Notes under the pieces: generated by a model | Database searches by the model: none | What the model was told of the DNA's origin: nothing | Seen by the model: the letters and a program-made list of their open reading frames with translations, nothing else | Position numbers and translations under genes: made by a program | Assembly (NCBI GenBank): GCA_905214955.1 | Contig: CAJMON010000030.1 | Coordinates: 1-34,065 of the forward strand | Direction of reading: 5' to 3' | Source of the DNA: an uncultured bacterium | GTDB taxonomy: Bacteria > Bacillota > Clostridia > Lachnospirales > Lachnospiraceae | Length of the DNA stretch: 34,065 nt | Part shown: piece by piece, positions 14,862 to 22,314 of the stretch | How positions within the stretch are numbered: the stretch's first letter is position 1 | Layout of the letters: the number at the start of each line of letters is the position of its first letter

Positions 14862-15004
14862 GGAGTCACCCGAAAGGACATTGCGGTATAGCGGAAACGC
14901 TGAAGACGCAGCAGTCGTTTCAAAGCATTGCCCATGAACGGCCGGGCAGAAAAGAACTTCATAGGGTAGATGATTCGCATATTCAGGCGGTCATGTTACA
15001 ATAC
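14862..15004 (+). ncRNA. possible structured leader or small RNA before tRNA-Arg
   Basis: The region between a consensus promoter and the tRNA can form a GNRA-capped hairpin, AGCG-GAAA-CGCT (14890-14901), and a TGCCC/GGGCA stem (14929-14933 with 14944-14948). No frame here begins after a good ribosome site. It may be just the pre-tRNA leader, or a separate RNA. I match it to no known family. Confidence 0.3.
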
Positions 15005-15076
15005 GCATCTGTAGCTCAGGGGATAGAGCAATGGTTTCCGGTACCATGTGTCGGGGGTTCGAATCCCTCCAGATGC
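15005..15076 (+). tRNA. tRNA-Arg (anticodon CCG)
   Basis: A complete 72-base cloverleaf. The acceptor stem pairs GCATCTG (15005-15011) with CAGATGC (15070-15076); the D arm GCTC...GAGC and the T loop TTCGAAT are present. The anticodon stem ATGGT/ACCAT encloses the loop TTCCGGT, giving anticodon CCG, which reads the arginine codon CGG. CCA is not encoded and must be added. The downstream SH3 gene begins 57 bases later and may share the transcript. Confidence 0.95.
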
Positions 15077-15132
15077 GTTTCTTTGTAAATACACGTCAGA
15101 TTCGAGTCAGCACCTGGAAACGGAGGATAAGA

Positions 15133-16110
15133 GTGGACAATTTTCGAGAATGGCTTTCAGATAATCTTAGATATATCTTACTCGGTCTGGCGATCATCCT
15201 TGTTTTAGGAATTGCTATTTTTGTTGTACGCCTGATTGGAGGAAATACTGGAGGCAGTCAAAAGGAACCCATCAATCTTACAGAGACAAAAGGAACAGAA
15301 AGTGCCACAGAAGGCAGCAGCCAGGCTGCGCAGAGTGAAACCACTGCAGAGAGCACCGCACAGACAGAAGCGCTGGTGGAGAATAATGCAGACATTCTTA
15401 CTTTTGTTACCAACTATTATACAGCAATCGCAGACAAAGACCTGGACAGCTTCCGGACACTGGTGGATGAAGTCAGTGACGAGACAGCGCAGACGATTCA
15501 GAATGGTTCTCCCATTGAGAGCTACAACAACATCAAAGTGTATTCCAAGAGCGGCCCTGCAGACAAGTCTTATGTCGTATTTGTATATTATGATGCGAAA
15601 TTGACAGGCGTGGATACTTTAGCACCCAGCTTAAGCTGTCTGTATTTGAAGACAAATGACGAAGGCACTTTGTATGCCACCGATCCGTCTTCCGATGAAC
15701 AGGCGAAGATCGATGAGATCAAGAGCCAGGATGACGTGAAGGCCCTGATTACAGATGTGAAACAGCAGTACGAGGCAGCCAGAGATTCCGATGAGAATCT
15801 GAAGAGCGTCCTTTCTGAACTGGGCACTCCTCAGACAGAGGTTGACCTTCCAGAAGCCAGTACATCCGGCGTGGAGGCAAACAAAGTAGTGATGTGTACG
15901 GATGATGAAGTCAATGTACGCGCAGATTCTACCACCACTGCAGATATCATTGGCACCCTTTCTAAGGGAGCTACCGTTACCAGAATCCAGGAGCTGGACA
16001 ATGGCTGGTCAGAGATCCGCTACGGCGACGGCACAGGCTATGTCAGCAGCGAATTCCTTACAGAAGACCTGACGGCGCTGGATCAGGAAGCTTCTACAGA
16101 AGCACAGTAA
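15133..16110 (+). CDS. membrane-anchored protein with C-terminal SH3 domain
   Basis: A 325-aa protein. Residues about 14-35 are a membrane anchor, followed by a Thr/Ser/Glu-rich linker (about 45-85). A middle domain (about 90-210), beginning DILTFVTNYYTAIADKD, looks like an NTF2-like or similar small fold. The C-terminal bacterial SH3 domain (about 250-310) has the VNVRADSTT...IIGTLSKG...GWSEIRY...GYVSSEFL pattern. It should sit outside the cell and contact the wall. I chose GTG 15133, six bases after GGAGG (15122-15126); the longer frame from 15031 would run through the tRNA. No catalytic domain is seen. Confidence 0.75.
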   Translation: MDNFREWLSDNLRYILLGLAIILVLGIAIFVVRLIGGNTGGSQKEPINLTETKGTESATEGSSQAAQSETTAESTAQTEALVENNADILTFVTNYYTAIADKDLDSFRTLVDEVSDETAQTIQNGSPIESYNNIKVYSKSGPADKSYVVFVYYDAKLTGVDTLAPSLSCLYLKTNDEGTLYATDPSSDEQAKIDEIKSQDDVKALITDVKQQYEAARDSDENLKSVLSELGTPQTEVDLPEASTSGVEANKVVMCTDDEVNVRADSTTTADIIGTLSKGATVTRIQELDNGWSEIRYGDGTGYVSSEFLTEDLTALDQEASTEAQ

Positions 16111-16126
16111 AAAATGAAACCAAAAG

Positions 16127-16149
16127 GCACTGCGTGGGCAGTGCTTTTT
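16127..16149 (+). terminator. terminator after the SH3-domain gene
   Basis: GCACTGC (16127-16133) pairs perfectly with GCAGTGC (16138-16144) around GTGG, followed by five T. Confidence 0.9.
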
Positions 16150-16208
16150 GTGTATAAAAAGAAAGTTTCTCCATATCCTGTAAATAAACAGGAAGGGAGG
16201 ATGCGACA

Positions 16209-16643
16209 GTGCTTTTACAGGCGGAAAAGAGGATTCTGGAGGAAATTTCCAAAAACAGCAGGGCAGCGCAGATGGAGATTCACGCGCTTCTTGGAAAGGT
16301 GTACAGTGATGAACTGGCGCTGGATTTAAACCGGCAGTCTGCCAAGTATGCCAGGCTTCAGGAGAAAGCGGAGGGGACGCTGAAAAAAGAAGGAGAAAAG
16401 CCAAAACCGCAGGGGCTTTTGGAACGATCCAGATGCTGGGCAGCCATTCAGACAGATACGGTGTGGAACATCAGTACGGAACATGTGGCAGAAATTCTGC
16501 TCCGGGATGAGCAGAAACGCCTGGATGCCATGATGGATCTGGTACGGGAGCAGAAAAAGCAGGACCGGGAAACAGAGGAGATTGCAGAAGAATTTATGGA
16601 TTTTCAGGAAGAAAACATCCGGATTCTGCGCACGTATCTGTGA
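16209..16643 (+). CDS. helical protein of unknown function
   Basis: A 144-aa soluble protein, rich in Glu, Lys, Arg and Leu, that should form long helices (about 1-60 and 75-140) joined by a Lys/Pro linker (about 58-66). It lacks signal and membrane segments. The GTG start follows GGGAGG (16196-16201) by about seven bases. The pattern suggests a helical bundle or coiled coil, similar in style to adaptor or ferritin-like proteins, but I recognise no family. It stands between a terminator and the rluF promoter as a single gene. Confidence 0.6.
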   Translation: MLLQAEKRILEEISKNSRAAQMEIHALLGKVYSDELALDLNRQSAKYARLQEKAEGTLKKEGEKPKPQGLLERSRCWAAIQTDTVWNISTEHVAEILLRDEQKRLDAMMDLVREQKKQDRETEEIAEEFMDFQEENIRILRTYL

Positions 16644-16652
16644 GAGTGAGAC

Positions 16653-16681
16653 TTTACTAATTGGGAAAAAATGTGTATACT
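16653..16681 (+). promoter_or_regulatory. predicted promoter of the rluF-ligA-cls unit
   Basis: TTTACT (16653-16658) and TATACT (16676-16681) are 17 bases apart, about 30 bases before the rluF start. The -35 is only a partial match. Confidence 0.5.
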
Positions 16682-16711
16682 GGTTGATAATGGAGGAAAG
16701 GAGCAGAAAAC

Positions 16712-17524
16712 GTGGCAGACAGACACCAGAAAACCAGAATGCAGCAAGAATTTGCAGACCGGGACCAGGCAGTTCCGGTCCGATTAAATAAATATCTCAG
16801 TGAGGCGGGCGTGTGTTCCAGAAGGGAGGCGGACCGCCTCATTGAGGCAGGAGACGTACTGGTAGACGGCCAGAAGGCTGTACAGGGGATGAAAGTTTTA
16901 CCAGGCCAGGATGTAAGAGTACAGGGAAAAAAGGCAGAAAAAGAAACCGGACTGGTGCTTTTGGCTTTTTACAAACCAGTAGGAGTGGTGTGCACCACGG
17001 ACCGCAGGTGGGATGACGTGACGGTGGATCAGGTGCTGAACTATCCCAAGCGTGTATTTTACATAGGAAGACTGGACAAGGATTCAGAAGGCCTGCTTTT
17101 GATGACCAATGACGGAGAGATTTTAAATAAGATCATGCGGGCCGGAAATTATCACGAAAAGGAATATGAAGTGACGGTGGACAAGCCGGTGACAAAGGAA
17201 TTTCTGGATGCCATGGCAGCAGGCGGCATTCCGGTAAAAGAGCAGAAGACCAGACCCTGTAAAGTAAAAAAGACGGGAAAATACTCTTTCCGGATTATTT
17301 TGACACAGGGACTGAACCGACAGATCCGCCGGATGTGTGAGTATCTTGGATGGAATGTGATGCGCCTAGTCCGTCTGCGGGTGATGAACATTGAACTTGG
17401 AACCTTAAAATCCGGGGAGTACCGGGAAGTGACGAAAGCAGAACAGGAACAGCTTTACGACCTGCTGAAAGGTTCTTACAGCGCACCAAAAACAGGGAAA
17501 GGAAAAGGGAAGAACAATGGCTGA
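16712..17524 (+). CDS. rluF: 23S rRNA pseudouridine synthase, RluF type
   Basis: A 270-aa enzyme that turns a uridine of 23S rRNA into pseudouridine. The S4 RNA-binding domain (about 22-70) has RLNKYLSEAGVCSRREAD. The RsuA/RluB/E/F catalytic motif is GRLDKDSEGLLLMTND, with catalytic Asp122. The stretches RVFYIGRLDKDS, GNYHEKEYEVTVDKP and QGLNRQIRRMCE resemble Escherichia coli RluF (position 2604) more than RluB, from memory, so I assign RluF with moderate certainty at subfamily level. The start is GTG behind AAAGGAG. ligA begins inside its last eight bases. Confidence 0.85.
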   Translation: MADRHQKTRMQQEFADRDQAVPVRLNKYLSEAGVCSRREADRLIEAGDVLVDGQKAVQGMKVLPGQDVRVQGKKAEKETGLVLLAFYKPVGVVCTTDRRWDDVTVDQVLNYPKRVFYIGRLDKDSEGLLLMTNDGEILNKIMRAGNYHEKEYEVTVDKPVTKEFLDAMAAGGIPVKEQKTRPCKVKKTGKYSFRIILTQGLNRQIRRMCEYLGWNVMRLVRLRVMNIELGTLKSGEYREVTKAEQEQLYDLLKGSYSAPKTGKGKGKNNG

Positions 17525-19496
17525 CAAGATCCAGCGTATGAAAGAGATTTCCGGCATTCTGACAGAAGCGGGAAAGGCATATTATCAGGAAGACCGGGAG
17601 ATCATGAGCAACTATGAGTACGATAAGCTTTATGATGAACTGGAATCCCTGGAAAAAGAGACAGGAATTGTTCTGACAGGAAGCCCTACCACCAGGGTGG
17701 GCTATGAATCGGTGGATGAACTGCCAAAGGAACGCCATGAGGCGCCCATGCTTTCCCTGGACAAAACAAAAAACAGGGAAGATTTGAAAACCTTTGCAGG
17801 CAGCCAGAAAGTACTGGTATCCTGGAAGTTAGACGGCCTGACTGTGGTACTGACCTACCGAAACGGCCAGCTCGCCAAAGCAGTAACAAGAGGAAACGGG
17901 GAAGTGGGAGAGGTCATTACCAACAATGCCAGAGTGTTTCAGAACATTCCCCTGTCCATTCCCTATACGGGAGAGCTGGTGCTGCGCGGGGAAGCGGTGA
18001 TTTCCTATGAAGATTTTGAAAAGATCAATGAAGAGATTGAAGATGTGGATGCGAAATACAAAAATCCACGGAACCTTTGCAGCGGTTCCGTGCGCCAGCT
18101 GAACAACGAAATCACAGCCAGAAGAAAGGTACAGTTTTTTGCCTTTGCCCTGGTGCGTGCAGAGGGTATCGACTTTGAAAATTCCAGAATGAAGCAGTTT
18201 TTGTGGCTGGCAGATCAAGGCTTTGATGTGGTGGAGCATGTGGAAGCCACTGCAGAGACGATGGATTCTGTAGTAGATTATTTTGCGGAGAAAATTCAGC
18301 ATTTTTCCATTCCCTCGGATGGCCTGGTTCTCACTTACGAAGACATTGCCTATGGCCAGTCTTTGGGACGGACAGCCAAATTTCCAAGAGATTCCTACGC
18401 CTTTAAATGGGCGGATGAAATCCGGGAGACCACCCTTCTGGAAATCGAGTGGAGTCCTTCCAGGACAGGCCTGATCAATCCGGTGGCAGTCTTTGAACCG
18501 GTGGAGCTGGAAGGAACCACGGTAAGCCGTGCCAGTGTTCACAACTTAAGCATTTTAAAGGGGTTAGAGCTTGGCATTGGAGATAAGATTTTGGTGTACA
18601 AGGCCAATATGATCATTCCACAGATTGAGGAAAACTTAACCCGCAGCTCCAATCTGGAGATTCCCCAAATTTGCCCGGTGTGCGGCGGGGCAACAGCCGT
18701 TCAGGCGGCAAACGATGCAGAAACCTTGGTATGTACCAATCCGGAATGTCAGGCAAAGAAGATCAAATCGTTCACCCTGTTCGTCAGTCGGGACGCCATG
18801 AACATTGACGGATTAAGTGAAGCCACTTTGGAAAAACTCATCGGCATGGGACTGATTCATGAACCGGCAGATATTTTTCAGCTGGCAGGCCATAAAGAAG
18901 CCATTGCTTCCATGGAAGGATTTGGAGAAAAATCCTGTGAAAACCTTCTTGCCAGCATTGAAAAGGCCAGAAACACCACCCTTCCCAGACTCATTTACAG
19001 CCTTGGCATTCCAAACATCGGGGTGGCAAATGCAAAAGTGATCTGCCGGGCATTTCACTATGATCTGGAAAAGATTCGGACGAGCAGTGCAGAGGAATTA
19101 TCGGCGGTAGACGGCATTGGTGCTGTCATTGGACAGGCTATGGTGGAGTATTTTCAGAAGGAGCAGAAGAAAAAAGAACTGAATGACCTGTTAAAGGAAG
19201 TTGTGCTGGAGGCAGCACCGGAAAAGACTGACGAGGGCAGCATTCTGAAAGGAAAGGTATTTGTTATCACCGGAACCGTAGAACAGTTTGCAAACCGCAA
19301 TGAACTGAAAGCTTTTATTGAGGAACGGGGAGGAAAGGTGACCGGAAGTGTGTCTGCAAAGACCACCTATCTGATCAACAACGATACCACCTCCGGTTCT
19401 TCGAAAAATAAGAAAGCAAGAGAGCTGGGGATCCCTGTTCTTTCCGAGCAGGATTTCTTAAATATGCTAGAGGTTGAAGATGGAGAAAAACTTTAA
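17517..19496 (+). CDS. ligA: NAD-dependent DNA ligase LigA, divergent form
   Basis: A 659-aa ligase that seals nicks during replication and repair using NAD. In order: an NAD-binding Ia domain (1-60), the adenylation domain with Lys104 in WKLDG, the OB fold, four zinc cysteines (about 385-410, CPVC...CTNPEC), helix-hairpin-helix repeats, and a C-terminal BRCT domain (about 578-655). Several motifs differ from the usual ones: GNGEVGEVITNN replaces the common GDGxxGEDVTxN form, and NPRNLCSGSVRQL replaces NPRNAAAGSLRQL. All domains are present, so I take it as functional. It overlaps rluF by eight bases and cls by 17, consistent with one operon. Confidence 0.92.
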   Translation: MADKIQRMKEISGILTEAGKAYYQEDREIMSNYEYDKLYDELESLEKETGIVLTGSPTTRVGYESVDELPKERHEAPMLSLDKTKNREDLKTFAGSQKVLVSWKLDGLTVVLTYRNGQLAKAVTRGNGEVGEVITNNARVFQNIPLSIPYTGELVLRGEAVISYEDFEKINEEIEDVDAKYKNPRNLCSGSVRQLNNEITARRKVQFFAFALVRAEGIDFENSRMKQFLWLADQGFDVVEHVEATAETMDSVVDYFAEKIQHFSIPSDGLVLTYEDIAYGQSLGRTAKFPRDSYAFKWADEIRETTLLEIEWSPSRTGLINPVAVFEPVELEGTTVSRASVHNLSILKGLELGIGDKILVYKANMIIPQIEENLTRSSNLEIPQICPVCGGATAVQAANDAETLVCTNPECQAKKIKSFTLFVSRDAMNIDGLSEATLEKLIGMGLIHEPADIFQLAGHKEAIASMEGFGEKSCENLLASIEKARNTTLPRLIYSLGIPNIGVANAKVICRAFHYDLEKIRTSSAEELSAVDGIGAVIGQAMVEYFQKEQKKKELNDLLKEVVLEAAPEKTDEGSILKGKVFVITGTVEQFANRNELKAFIEERGGKVTGSVSAKTTYLINNDTTSGSSKNKKARELGIPVLSEQDFLNMLEVEDGEKL

Positions 19497-21096
19497 AGAA
19501 AAACTGGAAGAACAAGAGATTATCAAAAAAATTGAAAACAGCCAGACCCTGGAAAAAGGAAAACAGGGTGTGTTTTCGGTGCTGTATGGCCGTACCATTG
19601 TCGTATTTCTGCTTTTATTGATTCAGATCCTGATTATGATTTTCGGGGTGATGCGGCTGGCAGAAGCCTGGTATGCATTTGCAGTGACCATGACGGCATT
19701 GGGTGTAATACTGGTTATCTACCTTATTAACAAACCGGAGAATCCGGCGTATAAGATTTCCTGGATTGTTATGATTCTGGCTTTGCCGGTGTTTGGAGCA
19801 GCACTGTATTTGTTTGTGGAGAGCCAGCCGGCCAACCGAAGAACCAACGCAAGACTTGTGGAGCTTCACAAAGAAATGCGGGAATTTTGCAAACAGGATC
19901 CAGGTGTCAGGGAGCACCTGGCCAAGGAAAATCCTCAGATGGAACGGCTGTCCCAGTATATGGCCCACAGCGGCGGTTATCCGGTGTATGAAAATTCATC
20001 CGCATTGTATTTCCCGGACGGGCAGTCCAAATTTGAAGAGATGAAGAAACAGCTGTTAAAAGCAGAAAAATTCATTTTTATGGAATATTTCATTGTAGAA
20101 AAAGGATACATGTGGGATTCTATTCTGGAGATTTTAAAAGTCAAGGTGAAAGAGGGCGTGGAAGTGCGCTTCCTGTATGACGGTATGAACACACTGACCC
20201 GTCTTCCTTATCATTATCCAAGAGAACTTGAGTCTTTCGGCATTCAGTGCCGTATTTTTGCGCCCATTGTTCCAGCGCTGTCCACCAGGCAGAACAACCG
20301 GGATCACCGAAAGATTGTGGTGATTGACGGACAGACCGCATTTACCGGAGGCATCAATCTGGCAGATGAGTATATTAATAAGAAAGAACGGTTTGGCTAC
20401 TGGAAGGATACAGGCATTATGGTCCAGGGCGAGGCAGTGAAAAGCTTTACCATGATGTTTCTGGAAATGTGGAATACAGAGCGATTCAGCGTCCATGACG
20501 ACTATGAAAAATATCTGAATGTGCCCATTAAAAAGGTGGAGAATGCCAAAGGGTATGTACTTCCTTACGGAGACAGCCCTCTGGATGGAGAAAATGTAGG
20601 CGAGAGCATGTACATGGATATTTTAAATACGGCATCCAGGTATGTACATATCATGACGCCTTACCTGATTCTGGACAATGAAATGCTGATGAGTTTAAAA
20701 TATGCGGCAAAGCGGGGGGTGGATGTAAAAATCATTATGCCCCACATTCCAGATAAAAAATATGCTTTTGTTCTTGCAAAGACCTATTACAATGAACTGC
20801 TGGAAAGCGGTGTGGAAATTTATGAATTTGAGCCGGGCTTTGTCCATGCCAAGAGCTTTGCCTCTGATGATGAAAAGGCAGTGGTGGGTACCATCAACCT
20901 GGATTACCGTAGCCTGTACCTGCATTTTGAGTGTGCTGTGATGCTGTACAAAAATCCAGAGGTGGACAAGGTGGAAGCAGATTTCCAGGAGACTTTAAAA
21001 AAATGCATTGCCGTTACAAAAGAAGATTACCGGAAGCAGAAATTTTTGGACCGCCTGGAGGGAAGGACTCTGCGCTTGATGGCACCTCTGATGTGA
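19480..21096 (+). CDS. cls: cardiolipin synthase, phospholipase D family
   Basis: A 538-aa membrane enzyme that joins phosphatidylglycerol units into cardiolipin. Hydrophobic segments lie at about 39-58, 63-83 and 93-113. Two HKD catalytic motifs follow: HRKIVVID (His276, Lys278, Asp283) and HAKSFASD (His456, Lys458, Asp463), each followed by the G-x-I/T-N-L signature. I chose ATG 19480, six bases after AGAGG; the frame also opens with TTG 19474, but that leaves no spacer. The start overlaps the ligA end by 17 bases. A hairpin terminator follows. Confidence 0.92.
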   Translation: MEKNFKEKLEEQEIIKKIENSQTLEKGKQGVFSVLYGRTIVVFLLLLIQILIMIFGVMRLAEAWYAFAVTMTALGVILVIYLINKPENPAYKISWIVMILALPVFGAALYLFVESQPANRRTNARLVELHKEMREFCKQDPGVREHLAKENPQMERLSQYMAHSGGYPVYENSSALYFPDGQSKFEEMKKQLLKAEKFIFMEYFIVEKGYMWDSILEILKVKVKEGVEVRFLYDGMNTLTRLPYHYPRELESFGIQCRIFAPIVPALSTRQNNRDHRKIVVIDGQTAFTGGINLADEYINKKERFGYWKDTGIMVQGEAVKSFTMMFLEMWNTERFSVHDDYEKYLNVPIKKVENAKGYVLPYGDSPLDGENVGESMYMDILNTASRYVHIMTPYLILDNEMLMSLKYAAKRGVDVKIIMPHIPDKKYAFVLAKTYYNELLESGVEIYEFEPGFVHAKSFASDDEKAVVGTINLDYRSLYLHFECAVMLYKNPEVDKVEADFQETLKKCIAVTKEDYRKQKFLDRLEGRTLRLMAPLM

Positions 21097-21100
21097 TTCC

Positions 21101-21138
21101 GTACCAGACGGACAGATGTGTCTGAAATTGGTACTTTT
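21101..21138 (+). terminator. terminator after cls
   Basis: GTACCA (21101-21106) pairs with TGGTAC (21129-21134), with an inner CAGA/TCTG pairing (21113-21116 with 21121-21124), followed by TTTT. The stem is interrupted. Confidence 0.6.
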
Positions 21139-21209
21139 CCGTGCATCAAAAATATGCTAGGATGAATGGAAAAGAATGCTTAAATCAAATTGAACAGAGG
21201 TGAAACCAT

Positions 21210-22151
21210 ATGCCAGTAAAAGTACAGGGAGAACTTCCCGCAAAAGAGATTCTGGAACGTGAAAATATATTCGTGATGGACGAAAATCGTGCCGTCCATC
21301 AGGACATTCGTCCGCTGCAGATTGCGATTTTGAATCTGATGCCGTTAAAGGAGGACACCGAGCTTCAGCTGTTGCGTTCTCTTTCCAACACACCCCTGCA
21401 GGTGGATGTGACATTTCTGCATGTGAGAGGACATGAATTCCGCAATACGTCCACCAGCCATTTAAACAAATTTTATCAGACCTGGGATGAAGTGAAAGAC
21501 AGACAGTTTGACGGACTCATCATCACAGGAGCGCCGGTGGAGCAGATGGAGTTTGAAGAAGTGGATTACTGGGAAGAACTGACCCAGATTATGGACTGGA
21601 GTACGACGCACGCCACATCCACCCTGCATCTTTGCTGGGGTGCCCAGGCAGGCCTGTATCATCATTACGGACTGAAAAAACGGATGCTTCCGGAAAAAAT
21701 GTTCGGACTTTTCTGGCATGATGTGGCCAACCGGAAAGTGCCCCTGGTGCGAGGTTTTGATGACTGTTTTTTGGCACCCCATTCCAGACACACGGAAGTG
21801 TCAGCTGCCGACATTCACGCCTGCAAGGATCTGGTGGTGTTAGCAGAATCTGAGGAAGCCGGAGTGTTTTTATGTATGAACCACAACGGAAGCCGGATTT
21901 TTGTCATGGGACATCCGGAGTATGACCGGATAACGCTGGATGGCGAATACAAGCGGGACAAAGGAAAAGGCCTGGAAATTGCCCTTCCCAAGCGCTATTA
22001 TCCAGACGACGATCCTGGTAAAAAACCCAGCCTTCTGTGGAGAGCCCATGCAAATACCCTGTACACCAACTGGCTGAATTACTATGTATACCAGATTACC
22101 CCATACAATCTGATGGGAACCCCGGATTTCTCCGGCGCTTCCAAAAACTGA
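21210..22151 (+). CDS. metAA: homoserine O-acetyltransferase (MetA family)
   Basis: A 313-aa enzyme that activates homoserine for methionine synthesis. The catalytic residues fall exactly at the family positions: Cys142 in LCWGA, His235 and Glu237 in GHPEYD. Position 111 (GAPVEQ) is Glu. In studied MetA enzymes Glu111 goes with acetyl-CoA and Gly111 with succinyl-CoA, so I predict an acetyltransferase despite the common name homoserine O-succinyltransferase. AGAGGTGAAACC gives the ribosome site. It is a single-gene unit between terminators. I saw no S-box riboswitch in its short 5' region (21139-21209). Confidence 0.92.
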   Translation: MPVKVQGELPAKEILERENIFVMDENRAVHQDIRPLQIAILNLMPLKEDTELQLLRSLSNTPLQVDVTFLHVRGHEFRNTSTSHLNKFYQTWDEVKDRQFDGLIITGAPVEQMEFEEVDYWEELTQIMDWSTTHATSTLHLCWGAQAGLYHHYGLKKRMLPEKMFGLFWHDVANRKVPLVRGFDDCFLAPHSRHTEVSAADIHACKDLVVLAESEEAGVFLCMNHNGSRIFVMGHPEYDRITLDGEYKRDKGKGLEIALPKRYYPDDDPGKKPSLLWRAHANTLYTNWLNYYVYQITPYNLMGTPDFSGASKN

Positions 22152-22168
22152 AAAAGAAATTTTGAGAT

Positions 22169-22205
22169 TAGGAGAGAGGCGGTTTGGTGCCCTCTCCTAT
22201 CTTTT
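22169..22205 (+). terminator. terminator after metA
   Basis: TAGGAGAG (22169-22176) pairs with CTCTCCTA (22192-22199), with GGC/GCC inside, followed by CTTTT. Confidence 0.8.
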
Positions 22206-22215
22206 ATCTTTCGTA

Positions 22216-22244
22216 TTGACATAGAAAACCAAACTTGATAGAAT
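22216..22244 (+). promoter_or_regulatory. sigma-A promoter of prfC
   Basis: TTGACA (22216-22221) and TAGAAT (22239-22244) are 17 bases apart, leaving a leader of about 64 bases. Confidence 0.8.
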
Positions 22245-22314
22245 AGCCAAAGGTGTTTTAAGAAGTTACTGAGTGTACTTATAAAATAGAAGAAATAGAT
22301 TTGGAGGAATCATC

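Noticed and set aside
14974..15002. TTCGCA-N17-TACAAT, promoter-like sequence just before the tRNA
   Set aside because: The start point would fall inside the tRNA, so it cannot make a proper precursor. The promoter at 14827 is far better.
14846..15088. An 80-codon forward frame over the leader and tRNA-Arg
   Set aside because: It starts inside the promoter, runs through the tRNA and lacks a ribosome site.
15031..15132. Upstream extension of the SH3-domain gene
   Set aside because: It would start inside tRNA-Arg. The GTG at 15133 has a proper GGAGG site.
21097..21209. SAM riboswitch upstream of metA
   Set aside because: The gap holds the cls terminator and only about 70 further bases, too short for an S-box with its own terminator.
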